64,000 bases of DNA from Cornus controversa (GCA_026545225.1 CM048845.1:62538533-62602532); one strand, 5' to 3'. Counted from the stretch's first letter, positions 36,210 through 47,340 are shown. Program-made: numbers and translations. Notes: generated by a model not told the origin, from the letters alone.

Positions 36210-36578
36210 TGTGATGAAATAAAAATACCCGACTGAGGATGACACGTAGAAATAACAGCTTGGAGTACACATGGCAGCCACGTTATAAGGGATGGGCCAT
36301 CTTCCAGGTCATCCATAGCTAGACGACAAAGGCACAAAGGAAGATCAAAACTCTCCATTTAATTACGGAACGAGACACTGAATTCTTGCAATAAACCAAG
36401 GCATAATTTCATGAGTGCAGTCAAATCCCAAAAAGGGTGGAATAATTACATACACTATTAATGTATTCGTAAAAAATATATAAGGAGGGGAAAGTAAATG
36501 AGAAAGACATCACTTCTTGAATAAGAAAAACCAAAAGAAATTTCTTCTAAGTATGGTGACAATTTTTCTGCACCTACA
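36210..36578 (+). repeat. 3' LTR of gypsy element 1
   Basis: 369 bp; ends CACCTACA followed by ATAAC, then F-box coding sequence. Confidence 0.93.
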
Positions 36579-36583
36579 ATAAC

Positions 36584-36709
36584 TTATCCCATGAACTGTT
36601 CATAGAAAATCTCCAAAGGGATCCCCTCTTAAACTCGTCCATCTCTGCAAATGCGTTTCAAAACACTGGTATGGTTTGATCTCCAGTCCTTATTTTGCTC
36701 TATACTATG
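36584..36709 (+). pseudogene. F-box gene, F-box domain (piece 2 of 4)
   Basis: Picks up in the same frame as piece 1: LSHELFIENLQR, matching the first half of the F-box (LPxELxxEILxRLP). After a small indel the second half is in another frame: CKCVSKHWYGLISSPYFALY (the VCKxWxxLIxxPxF part). It ends at the CTATG target site of the family-X solo LTR (36705-36709). The F-box binds SKP1. Confidence 0.82.
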
Positions 36710-38109
36710 TGATGTTGTTTTAAAATTATTAAATAACTCGCAAGTGTACGAATCTATTAAAGTATAGTTCGGCAAGAACGAGGTCGAACCCAAGGGAATG
36801 CTTTGAGAAGAAAAACTAATACAAATTCAAATTAATTTAAAACTAATCTAGTTTAAACACAAGTTTAGTTGATTTGGGAGAAATTAAACTAACATGAAAA
36901 TAAAATAACACTATTGAAATCAAATAAAGAAAATAACTAAGGTGTCGGATTCCACCACCATTAAATTCATGAAGCTTCTAATATTCATTTATTAATTCCC
37001 AAATTTAGAGTAACAATCAAGAAATCAATCTATTGCTAACTCAAGATTTATCAATAAAGCACTATGAAAAATATATCAAAAAGGTAGATTTTCCTTCGCT
37101 TCACTAGTGTAAAATTCTAAGCATCCTATGTATCCAATTTAATGAAAAACATAAGATCAAAGATTATCACTTTTAAGAAATACAAACCCAAGCTTAGATT
37201 AATTATAATACTTTCTAACTACCACATATACATGATATAGATGGTGAAAGAATTATAAAATAATTAATCACAAGAAGCGAAAATCATAAGCAATTAAATC
37301 ACACACATAAGAATCAATTAATGAACAAAAGAACTTCACTTCATTACTGGAGGTTTCCTCCTCAACCCTAGTTGAGGAGTTTAGTTACACATGGTAGAAG
37401 AAGAAGAAGAAAATAAAATAAAAGACATAATGAAATAAAATAAATAAAACCCGAAATGTCTCTGTCTTCTCTGCCTTGGCCTCCACTTCTTTTTCTCCCC
37501 CAAAACAGCCTCCAGTTCACCTTTTTATACTCCAAGAGAATACATAAAGTCCTAATTCAATTAGGAGATAAAGTCCTAATCCAATTAGGAGAATATTAGG
37601 GTTTTCCCGCAGCCCAAAATAGGTAGATTTTTCTGCTGACTTTCGGCCCAAGTTTTGACCTAGTAGAAGTCCGATTCACGAAATTTACGTGAAATACAAA
37701 AGTGTCCAGAATCGAATTTCCTTCAACCCACCCAAGAATTAAGTCGAATTGACGCTCGGAAATAAGGTTTTCAGTCTACTTTCCAAAACGGGATTAAAAT
37801 TGGATTAAGTATAGAATTGGGCTTCAGGCCCGTAATCTTCTTAAGCAGTTGTAATTCTCTAGAACCTCTTCCTTGGACTGATTTGAGTTGAAATATGGAG
37901 TTGAATGGACTCATTAGATGTAGGCTTCATATAACCTTCTTGGATATCATCTTTAAAAGCCCAACATCATGGTTTTATCTGAAATAATCATTAAGGCCCT
38001 GAAAAAGACAGAAAATACAAAAACAGAGTAAAATCACATATAACCTATCACTAAGAGAATAAAATATGCAAATTAAGAGGCTAGAATGCGTAACATTCAA
38101 CGCCGATCA
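36710..38109 (-). mobile_element. Solo LTR, family X, inserted in the F-box gene
   Basis: 1400 bp, TGATGTTG...CGCCGATCA on the plus strand, target duplication CTATG (36705-36709 and 38110-38114). It is related along its length to 41025-42498, 47484-48952 and 48971-50455. Orientation is minus because the LTR 5' end of the family is TGATCGGCGTTGAATGT. No internal domain. Confidence 0.92.
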
Positions 38110-38114
38110 CTATG

Positions 38115-39148
38115 TCTAGAATTGTTCATCTTTGGTGCCTCCTTTTGCCCTCTTATACCAGTACAAAAATCCACAGTGTATAGTCCAATTAACATCTGAA
38201 TCACCCATTTTTGAATCTCATGGGTTTACTCTAAAATTTCGTCCCTCTTTGAATCCATCACCATCAGATCAACATCAAGCAAAGCCAATTCGTTACTTAG
38301 CATCGAAAATAGCTTAGTATTATGCTCTATAACCTTGACTTTTCATAGGGTTTACTATGTCTACAACCCACTCACAATACATTGGGTTGAGCTTCCTCCA
38401 CCACCCACTTGTCAAGAAAGGGTTATCATTGGATTTGTTTGCAAGAAAGTTATTCTTTTGATAGTACTACCTGCACAACTAGCTTCAAAGTGGTTTGAAT
38501 CCACCAATTCGATCCACCACAACACCCACCACCACATTCGACCAATTTCAAATTGGAGATATTCTCTTTAGACACATGGAAATGGACCAAAACAATTATA
38601 TCGACCCGATGACATAATTTTATGATCTCCCACTACCGTTCTAATGTTGTGGTTTGCAATAGAATACTCCATTGGGTATACCTTTATCGTGGCAAGATTT
38701 TTGCCTATGATCCATTCAACAACACTGGTAAATTTTGTACCATGAGACAGCCCAAGGACAGATACCCCAAGGCCTTTGGACATCGCTTAGGAGAGCGACA
38801 AGAACACCTCAGGTTCATTCAATATTATGTTCCCATTCTCAGCATTTGGGAACTCAAGGACTACAATGGGTTTGAATGGTCCTTGGTGCATAGGGTTGAT
38901 CTGAAGAGGATGGAATCAGATGATCGTCGGATGGCCAATATGGCAGGCTTGTGTTCATCAATACTATCTCTTCATCCCATTGATGGAAATATCATATATC
39001 TACTGATACTTGATCGTCTTATACTCTGCAACATGAACAAAGTATGTTATGTTGGCTCTGATAATAAACATTGGCATTCAATGGTCTTTCCTTTTGTACT
39101 CCCATGGTGGCCTACTCCAGTGCCTCAAATCCAGTGGAACACACTCGG
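38115..39148 (+). pseudogene. F-box gene, FBA-like C-terminal domain (piece 3 of 4)
   Basis: Three open pieces in three frames: 38132-38317 (QYKNPQCIVQLTSESPIFES); 38335-38571 (VYNPLTIHWVELPPPPTCQE, ERVIIGFVC); 38622-39148 (VCNRILHWVYLYRGKIFAYD, LGERQEHLRFIQYYVPILSI, WELKDYNGFEWSLVHRVDL). This is the layout of plant F-box-associated proteins of the At5g07610-like kind, whose C-terminal part binds the target. At least two frameshifts and one stop separate the pieces, so the copy is dead. The exon ends in a GT donor at 39149 (CTCGG|GTAATA). Confidence 0.85.
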
Positions 39149-39579
39149 GTAATAATATTTTTAGTCTTCCCTTTGTTTATCTGGTTTGTGTTTCATTTGG
39201 TTAAATTGTTTATGAAGCGTCTGATTTAGTTACACTATTTGTAAACTAGGTGCTATTGTTCATATTCGTTTTCACTATAATTCACCTTATATTTTACTTT
39301 AATTTTATTGGATTGGTAACTTACAATTGTTATGCGATCAACTACGTGACTGTTCTACACCTGAGAGGATCTCAGAATGTATTTTCTATTAGTTGGTCTA
39401 ACGGACAATTAGCATTGAACCCAATAGCTAGGATTCTAAAATTATATGAACACGTACTTAAATGTAGTTTAATTAATATTGATTCTATTGTTCCCATTAG
39501 CTATAGTGATAATGCAATAGATTTAAATTGAAATAATAAGATTAATGTTGCCATATTTTTTCTTGGTTTGTTTCTTTAG
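39149..39579 (+). other. Intron of the F-box pseudogene
   Basis: GTAATA donor at 39149 and a pyrimidine-rich TTTGTTTCTTTAG acceptor ending at 39579. The paralogue at the right edge has the same acceptor (exon start at 63954 on the minus strand), which supports the intron. The open frame inside (39250-39531) has no recognisable motif. Confidence 0.7.
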
Positions 39580-40493
39580 AACTAATGGACGAAACATCCA
39601 AGTGTCAGAAACTAAAACTTATGGTGAGACCCTCAAGGATCAATAGAAGGTTGCTGCTGTGGAATCAACTCGAGACCAACTTGTAGATGAGCAAGTGGCT
39701 CACGAGGGATATGTTAGAAGTGGTCAATTTCAAATCGTAGAAAAAATCACCAACGATTGTCCTCTTGGATCATAAGAGGTAGTTAATGAAAAAACATATC
39801 AAGGTCAAGAGGAGGGAGCAAGTACACAGCTCAAGGCAAGGTGAGTCGGGCCATCTTAGTACTCAGTTCATCTACCGCGACTCAAAACCAATCAGTTATA
39901 TAGCGAGGAATACCCATGACTTGAGAACTTGCTATCATTCTTGAGGAAGTCACTGCTGCCGAGGAACCAACTCAAGACCAACTTGTAGATGAACAAGTGG
40001 CCCATCTATATGTGACAAGTGGCCAATATCAAATTGGAGAAGAAAACACCAACGATTGTCCTATTGGATCGCTTGTGGTAATTGATGAAAAAACATCTCG
40101 AGGTCAAGAGGACGGAGTGAGTACACAGGCTCAAGGCAGGTGAATTGGGCCACCTCGGCACTCAGTCCATCTACTTCGACTTAAAACCAATCAACTATAT
40201 GGCCAGGAATGCCCTTAACTTGTGAACTTGCAATCATTCTTGAGGAAGTCACCCTCTTTCATCCTGAGACCTTTCAGTGTTTAAACAGAAAGTTTTTGTT
40301 CTTCAAGCAATTTGTTTTAAAGTCTATGGGTCAAATACTTCTCATTCAACGTCAATTCCGTTATAGGGCTCTTTCAGCATTTGAAATTCAATTTATTAAA
40401 TCTAGCATGGGTGACTTGAAGATGGCAAATTTTGATATTAGATGGTTTGAAACACAATTGCATTTGGCTGAGATGAAGACGACAAATGAACTA
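39580..40493 (+). pseudogene. F-box gene, downstream exons (piece 4 of 4), internally duplicated, cut by gypsy element 2
   Basis: Continues the reading frame of piece 3 across the intron (TNGRNIQVSETKTYGETLKD, then a stop). The same frame goes on with an acidic linker (DQLVDEQVAHEGYVRSGQFQ). A segment of about 285 bp is present twice (about 39660-39945 and 39947-40232). The second copy leads into a helical segment at 40209-40493 (ILEEVTLFHPETFQCLNRKF, QFIKSSMGDLKMANFDIRWF). That segment has a weak resemblance in pattern to the C-terminal helices of MATH/coiled-coil plant proteins (inference). The gypsy LTR at 40494 ends it. Its paralogue is 63231-63954. Confidence 0.72.
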
Positions 40494-40838
40494 TGTAGCG
40501 GAGGAAAAACACCCGCTAAAGAACGACACTTGTAAGTGTCAATTTGGAATTCACATAGCAGCCACGTCACCTTCCAAGTCATCCATCACTAGGCGACAAA
40601 AGCACAAGGAAAGATCCAAACTCTCTCCTTAATTACTAAATCAGGCACTGGATTCTTGCAATAAACCAAGGCATAACTTCATGAATACAATCAAAACCCA
40701 AAAAGGGCGAAATGATTACAGGCACAATTCATGTATTTACAAAATTATTTAAAGGCTGAATAAGCAAAAAAGAAGAATATACATTCTTGGAGAGGAAAAT
40801 TTTATTCTAAGTATGGTGTCTATTTTTCTGCACCTACA
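40494..40838 (+). repeat. 5' LTR of gypsy element 2
   Basis: 345 bp; aligns to 26695-27061 but is clearly diverged, with a different first 60 bp. It starts directly in the helical exon of the F-box pseudogene. Confidence 0.88.
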
Positions 40839-40888
40839 CTTTGGCATCGTCTGTGGGAACGAGGTACTCCAAAATTCCTTAGGAATTT

Positions 40889-43690
40889 ATGCCAGTACAA
40901 CTACGTTCCGGAACTATAGTAGGACAACAATCACCTAACCGCAACCAGATGACGGAACTGAATTTGATACAAGAGCAGATCTTGCAATAAATGCTAGAGC
41001 GATTGGAGGAATCCAATCAGCGCATGATCGGCGTTGAATGTTACGCATTCTAGCCTCTTAACTTATGTATTTTATTCTTTTAGTGATAGGTTATTTTATT
41101 ATTTTACTTCATTTTAGTGTTTTCTGTATTTTCAGGGCCTTAATGATTATTTCAGTTAAAACCATGATTTTGGGCTTTTAAAGAAGACATCGAAGATGGT
41201 TAAGTGAAGCCTACATCATTTGGATCCATTCAACTTCATTCAAATCAGCCTATGGAAGAGGTCCAAGATAATTATAGCTGCTTAAGAAGGTTTCGGGCTG
41301 AAGCCCAATTCTGCGCTTAAAACAATCTTAATCCCATTTTGGAAAATGGACCAGAAGTATTATTTCTGAGCCTCAAATCGACTTAATTTTTGCATAAGTT
41401 GAACAAAATTTGATTCTGCACACTTTTGTATTTCACATAAATTCCGTGAATTAGACTTCTAGTGGGTCAAAAGTTGGGCCGAAGTCAGCAGGAAAAGCCC
41501 ACCTGATTAATGCTGCAGGAAAACCTAATTAATTCCTAATTGGATTAGGACTTTGGGGGTATTCTCTTGGGAGATAAAGTGGAGAATTGAAGGAGGAAAA
41601 GAGAGAGCTTTTTGGACAGAATTAAAAGATTTTTGCAGAGCTTTAAAGGAGAGAACCATTGGAGAACGAAGTCTTACGCGAAATTTATGAAGATGATGCA
41701 TTCTTCCTCAACAGTTGAAGCTTCTTCTTCTACCATGAGCGGCTAGTTCATCCACTAGGGTTTTGATGTAGCCCTAATTAAGCATCAATGGTTTGATTGT
41801 TTTAATTATTGAGGACCTTTACATACATCAATAGATTGTGTAATTCAGAGGATTCTTATTATAGAATTGAGCTATAAAAGTCTTGCAATTTCAATTTCAA
41901 TGATTTCTTATCTTGTCTTAGATATTTAGTTGTTGTTATTGAACTCAATCTCTCTTGTTTTCTGTGATTATAAGAGCGATTATTACACAATGATTTTCAT
42001 TGAATATATCATTAAAAGCTTTGATGGATTATGCCTAGAGAAGACAAACCATACTGCACCCTAGAATAGAGTAGTTAGGCAGATGACCCGTGCCAATTGA
42101 AGATAGTCCATTACTTAGCCTTAATCTTATGTTATCTTCTTGATGGATGGAGGTGAGCTTGTAGCCACCGACACCACTTATGTATGATGTAATTCCCCAT
42201 AGTTAATTCAATTGACCATTGATTGTGGAGTTAGTGGTGAAGTCAATTATCCTAGATTCATCTCATACAATTCACACTCTATATTTACTTTGATTTATTT
42301 TATTTTACTTTTTAATTATTTTAAAAATCAGAATTCTTTTCTCCTAAATTTAATTAGAATTGATTCCGTATTCCAACTCATCAGACCATAATCCCTGAGG
42401 TTCGACACCCCTTTCGACAGCCCTATTCTGCAAGGAATTCGTTCTATTGCGAAGTGTGGTAATATTAATTTTAATTGACACTCACAACCCATGTATCAGC
42501 GCAACGACTTGCTCCAAGAAAGGATAGCCCGGATCATAGGAAAGCAACCCAGAAATTCTTCGCCTGATAGAGAGACATTGGAAGAACATGACTCCGCTCG
42601 GGTGGGTGAACAAAATCCTAACCGATCGGAGTTCCAAACCATCAGATCAAACATCCAGTTCGATGCAATTACTGAACGACTGGAAAAGTTCAATGCAGAC
42701 ATCAAGGACCTAAAGAACCAAACTCCAGCAGATTTGGCGACTTAGGTGACTAGCAAAGTAGTGCAGTCCCCTTTTACAGAGGAAATAAAGAAGTCCTTGA
42801 ACCCGAGGAAGTTCGTGCTCCCAAACTTCATCACCTTCAATGGAGCGACTGATCCCGTCAACCATCTTTTCCACGTACAATAGAGGATGACGCTCCACGC
42901 GAAAGATGAGAACCTCATGTGCAAAGTTTTCCTAACAAGCCTGTCCGGAGCCGCTCTAACTTGGTTCAAGCAACAACCCTCGGGCACTATCCCTAGCTTC
43001 ACAAAACTATGCGAGCTTTTTATTGCCCAGTACATTGGCAACCGGCGGCAGAAGAAAACCATCTCTTCCCTTTTCACTATGAGATAAGCAAAGGGGGATA
43101 CCCTGAAATCCTTTATGACTAGATTCAATTTGGAGATGTCCCTTGATCGACGGGTGTGACCAAGCTGCGGCAGTAGAAGCCTTCAAGGTAGCCATGATCC
43201 CTGGTCCAAGTTCTTTTCCTCACCTAGAACAATGGGAGATTTAAACGCAAAGGCACAAAGGTATCTCAGTCTCGAGGAAGATGAGGTGTTCCGTCAGCAA
43301 AGATCAGCCCTGATAAGCATCAGTACCCAATCTAAAGAAAACGAGAACAAACCAAAGGGGCATATTATAGCCCACCCAGTCCGACCAAAACTGAAAAAGT
43401 GACCTAAATTCGAAGAAAAGAACACCCCGTTGAAGTGTACCCTGGCTAGGCTATATCAAAAAAATAAGAGCCGAGGAATATTCCAGACACCACTGCCCAT
43501 TCGGACCCCAGCCAAGCGTAAGGATAAGAGCAAGCACTGCGCCTTCCACCATGATTACGGACATACCACTAACAAGTGCCGAAATCTGAGGGGCCAAACG
43601 GAGGCAATCATAGCCAAAGGTGGGTTGATCGAATACGTAATAAAAGACCTTCCCAATCGGATCGGGCATTAGATCCCAAAGCACGGAGAA
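40889..43690 (+). pseudogene. gag of gypsy element 2 (split by solo LTR 41025-42498)
   Basis: ATG at 40889 (MPVQLR-type start). The frame has a stop near 40990, reaches the GCGCA target site and resumes at 42504 (QRNDLLQERIARIIG). Gag core at 42760-43130 (FVLPNFITFNGATDPVNHLF, LSGAALTWFKQQPSGTIPSF), with stops at about 42745 and 42881 and a one-base shift near 43140. The zinc-knuckle-like end is at 43430-43672 (KHCAFHHDYGHTTNKCRNL, then EAIIAKGGLIEYV). Confidence 0.88.
41025..42498 (+). mobile_element. Solo LTR, family X, nested in gag of gypsy element 2
   Basis: 1474 bp, TGATCGGCGTTGAATGT...CATGTATCA, target duplication GCGCA (41020-41024 and 42499-42503). Gypsy element 1 shows the empty site (ATCGGCGCAACGATTTGCTC near 27238), which confirms both ends. 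Plus orientation, opposite to the other family-X copies here. Confidence 0.95.
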
Positions 43691-43738
43691 AATCAGAACC
43701 TGAACCCAGTAAGGACAATCAATACCATACATGGTTAT

Positions 43739-46170
43739 TTGACTCATGAAGGTCGGTGCTCGGGCAGATCCTACCTTCGTCAGGCCAAAAAACTACAGAA
43801 GATGGGAGAGATCAACTCGGTCCAAAGCGAGAGAATCGACACTCGGATCACGTTCGGTGATCCTAACTTGATGAGGGTACAACTCCCCCATGAGGATTCG
43901 TTGGTGGTCAACTTACTGGTGGTGAACTGTCGAGTAAAAAGAGTGCTCATTGATGCAGGATCAAGCGTTAATATAATGACACTTGAGGTGTATAAGCAAA
44001 TAGGAGTCATTGATGATCAAATTGAACCAGCTGAGGGCCCGCTTATAGGATTCGATGGAAACAGAGTCACCCCGATCGGAACGATATCATTATTTGTAAC
44101 CGCAGCACAGAGAACACTTAAAGAATAATTTGTGATAACCGATGTTCACTCGTCGTACAACCTCATCATGGGTAGGGGGTGGATCCACAAGATACACAGG
44201 ATCCCATCAACCCTGCACCAGGTGATGAGGTGTTTAACCCCTAACGGGAATGGGACAGTGGACCTACTCGGCGATCAGGTAGCAACAAAAGAGTGTTATT
44301 CACTAGTGGTCAAGCACACACCGAAGAAGGAAACACGCAACGCAGAGACAAGTATCCAATAGCAATCATAGAAGCCGGGCACTCAAGGAAGAAAACTTTG
44401 GAAGCATAGCCCAACCTATAGAATCGCTCCAAACGGTTGAACTCAGGAATTCAGGGGAAAGTAAAAGTACACAGATTAGGACACTTCTGCAAGAGGCGAA
44501 GAGAGCCGAATTGATCGACGTGCTGAAAAGAAATAGAGACGTATTCACTTAGAGTCATCTCGACATGCCTAGCGTAGACCCCGACCTGGCAGAGCATTAT
44601 TTGAACGTGAACCCCAACAACATCCCTGTTAAGCAAAAACAACGGAGATTCGCCCCAGAGGTAAATAGGATAATAGTCGAAGAAATCGGCTGTATGCTTT
44701 AGGTAGGTTTTTCAGAGAAGTAAAGTACCCAGAATGGATCTCGAATGTGGTGGTGGTCAAGAAGAAGAATGGGAAATGGAGAATGTTCATTGACTTCACC
44801 AATTTAAATAAGGCGTGTCCGAAAGATAGCTACCCTCTTCCAAAAATAGATCAGATGGTGGACGCCACTGCCGATTACGAACTGCTAACCTTTTTAGATG
44901 CTTACTCGGGCTACAATCAGATTCTGATGAACCCGAGAGACGAGGAGAAGACATCATTCATCACCGAAGGAGGAATTTATTGTTACAAGGTGATGCCCTT
45001 ACGTTTGAAAAATGCGGGGGTAACATACCAGCGGATGATCAACTGAGTCTTCAAGAACCAGATCAGCGAAACTGTGGAAGTTTACATTGATGACATGGTG
45101 GTCAAAAGTAAAAAGAGGCAGGATCACCTATGACATCTACAAGAAATATTCGAAACCCCTAGAAAGCACAGGGTAAAGCTAAATCCAATGAAGTGCTTGT
45201 TCGGAGTATCGCGGGACAGTTCGTTGGACATATGGTCAGTAGAACCGGAATAGAACTGAGCTCGTCACAGGCTTCAGCATTAATCCAAATTCCAGAACCA
45301 AAAACTCATCTGGAGGTCCAAATCCTAATCGACCGAATTGTTGCCCTCAGCTGATTCATATCCCACCTCTCGGACAGATGCAAACCCTTCTTCGACGTCA
45401 TTAGAAAAAAGAAAGGTAAAGTATGAGGAATGGATCAGACAAAAGCACTGAGAAAGTTGAAAGAATATATGACCTCTGCACCAATCCTCTCGATACCGAA
45501 GCCTGGTAAAACGTTATATTTGTACCTAGCAGTATCGAAGGTATCCACAAGCGCAACTTTGGTCCGAGAAGAAGATCGGAGGCAACAACCAATGTATTAC
45601 TCCAGCAAGACAATGACAAATGCAGAAAATAGATATTTAAGGGCAGAAAATTTGATATTGGCCCTCGTACATCGAAGAAGAAACTGAGCCACTATTTCGA
45701 GTCATACCCGATAGTCGTCCCAAAAAATTTGTCGCTCGAGACAATCCTCGGCAAACCAGATATGACTGGAAGATTGATGAAGTGGGCTATGGACCTCAGC
45801 TCTTACGACATCCACTTCGAGCCCCGAACGGCCCGAAAGGGACAAGTGTTGGCCAAATTCCTGTTGGAATATGATGAACCAGAAGACAAAGAAGAGAATC
45901 ACCCCCAGTGGGAGATATATGTCGACGGATCATCAAGTCAACCAGGATCGAGGGCCAGAATTGAGGTTAGGAATCTAGACGGGACTGCCCTACATCATGC
46001 GATGAGATTTAATTTTGATGCCTCCAACAATGTGGCAGAGTACGAGGCCCTCCTCACAGGCCTCTGGCTAGCAACATTGTTGCAAAAAAGGAAACTGACC
46101 ATATTCAGTGACTCCTAACTAGTTATGAATCAAGTTAATGGAGAATTCCAGGCCAAAGAAGATAAGATGA
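43739..46170 (+). pseudogene. protease, RT and RNase H of gypsy element 2 (broken)
   Basis: Protease at 43739-44362 has the intact-looking active site VLIDAGSSVNIMTLEVY and VHSSYNLIMGRGWI. RT at about 44640-45180: KKKNGKWRMFIDFTNLNK, FLDAYSGYNQI and YIDDMVVKSKKRQDHL; stops at about 44703, 45047 and 45135. First RNase H at about 45180-45870 (YSSKTMTNAENRYLRAENL). Second RNase H-like domain 45900-46120 (IYVDGSSSQPGSRARIEVR, FDASNNVAEYEALLTG), a better copy than in element 1 with the YVDGSS motif kept. Confidence 0.9.
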
Positions 46171-46439
46171 ACGCCTACCGAGAAGCAGTGTCCGAGAGCT
46201 TCAAAGAATTTGACGAAGTGAGGCTTAACCACATTCCGTGAGAGAGAAATGAAGTAGTCGACCGATTAGCTTGTTCGGCCTCTTACGCAGACGAATCCTT
46301 GACCAGAATATCCTCCATAGAGGAATTAAGTGGATCGAGCATTGCGAAACCACTGGAAGTGTTCATAATCCCGAGAGAGCCGAGCTAGATGGATCCGATC
46401 GAAGCGTATCTAAAAAGCGGGATCCTTCCCGAACAGAAA

Positions 46440-47140
46440 GGAGAGTCGAAAAAGCTGAGGATGAAAGCAACTAAATACATCATCATTAATAATTGCCTCT
46501 ACAGAAGATCGTACTCAGGACCATTGCTATGATGTTTGACACCAACCGAGGTAACTAAAGTCCTGAAGGAAATTCACGAAGGAGTTTGCGGGAACCATTT
46601 CGGGAGGAAGGTCATTAGCTCACAAAGCTCTGATGTTGGGGTACTTCTGGCCATATATGTCACATAATGCGGCGGAGTACTCCAGAAACTGCGATAAATG
46701 CCAAAAGTACTCCCAGTTGCTACACCAACTACCGAAAAACTTGAATCCAATAACCAGCCCTTAGCCTTTCACCCAATGGGGGATGGACCAACCACCGGGA
46801 AACTTGAATCCAATAACCAGCCCTTGGCCTTTCGCCCAATGGGGCTGCACAAAAAAAAGAAGTACGTCCTCTTAGTCATGGACTATTTCACCAAATAGAT
46901 GGAAGCAGAAGCATACGCTACGGTGACTCACTCACAAGTCAAAAAGTTCATTTGGAACAACATCATATGCCGATTCGGCAGCCCCACCTAGATAATTATG
47001 GACAATGGAAAAAACCTAGATAACCAGTTCATTCAGAGGTTTTTCGCGAAGTATGGGATCAACCAAAAACTTTCCTCAATATCATACCCGCAAGGAAATG
47101 GGTAGGCCGAGATCTCTAATAAGACCATCTTCGAGAAACA
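46440..47140 (+). pseudogene. integrase of gypsy element 2 (truncated, locally duplicated)
   Basis: Zinc-binding region at about 46560-46730 (HEGVCGNH, CDKCQKY). A stretch of about 67 bp around TTGAATCCAATAACCAGCCC is tandemly duplicated at 46735-46850. The part that should hold the first catalytic Asp (WGIDMV in element 1) is lost. The second Asp is in IIMDNGKN near 46995. The gene ends near 47140 at the junction with the family-X element. Confidence 0.85.
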
Positions 47141-47340
47141 TAGTAGTCCTTGAGCAATCTAGCCCTTTCTCCAGCAGCATTAGGAACAAGCTTGTTATTC
47201 CTTTCTTCCGCCATGCCTTCAATGAATTCTTCCTCTTGCACAATGGTACCAACAGCGATGTTCCTCTGTTGTCTAAGAGTACGTTCAGGTTCAGGATCAA
47301 GAGGTATCACAGGATCAGCCACAGAACGACGACCTTGCAT
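47141..47340 (-). pseudogene. gag N-terminus of family X (truncated)
   Basis: ATG at 47340; text includes PLDPEPERTLRQQRNIAVG and a run with two short shifts to NAAGERARLLKDYYV. About 65 residues remain before the junction with gypsy element 2. Plus-strand open frames here (47053-47358) are shadows. Confidence 0.7.

Larger units (their letters stand above)
26695..36578 (+). mobile_element. Ty3/gypsy element 1, Tat-lineage-like, inserted in the F-box gene
   Basis: LTRs at 26695-27061 and 36210-36578 (TGTGAYGAA...CACCTACA), with the target duplication ATAAG/ATAAC (4 of 5). A PBS-like TTGGCGCTGTCTATGGG follows the 5' LTR. A purine-rich tract (GGGGTTTTTAGGGGCAAAA) precedes the 3' LTR. Order: gag, protease, RT, RNase H, a second RNase H-like domain, integrase, an 83-bp tandem array, an antisense ORF. 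The dual RNase H, the 3' tandem repeats and the antisense ORF are traits reported for Tat/Ogre-type elements. All coding parts carry stops. Confidence 0.93.
40494..47140 (+). mobile_element. Ty3/gypsy element 2, Tat-lineage-like, 3' truncated
   Basis: The 5' LTR 40494-40838 (TGTAGCGGAGG...CACCTACA) and PBS-like TTGGCATCGTCTGTGGG are related to gypsy element 1, as are gag, pol and integrase in the same order. The gag leader is split by a family-X solo LTR. The element stops inside integrase near 47140, where sequence of a family-X element begins. No 3' LTR of this element is found in the window. Generally better preserved than element 1, but with stops in gag, RT and integrase. Confidence 0.9.

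Noticed and set aside
39250..39531. 94-residue frame between the F-box exons
   Set aside because: It lies inside the intron bounded by GT at 39149 and AG at 39578-39579, and is hydrophobic low-information sequence.
26695..47140. Reading the two gypsy elements as LTR ends of one giant element
   Set aside because: Each has its own 5' LTR and PBS, element 1 has both LTRs with TSD, and F-box gene sequence lies between them.
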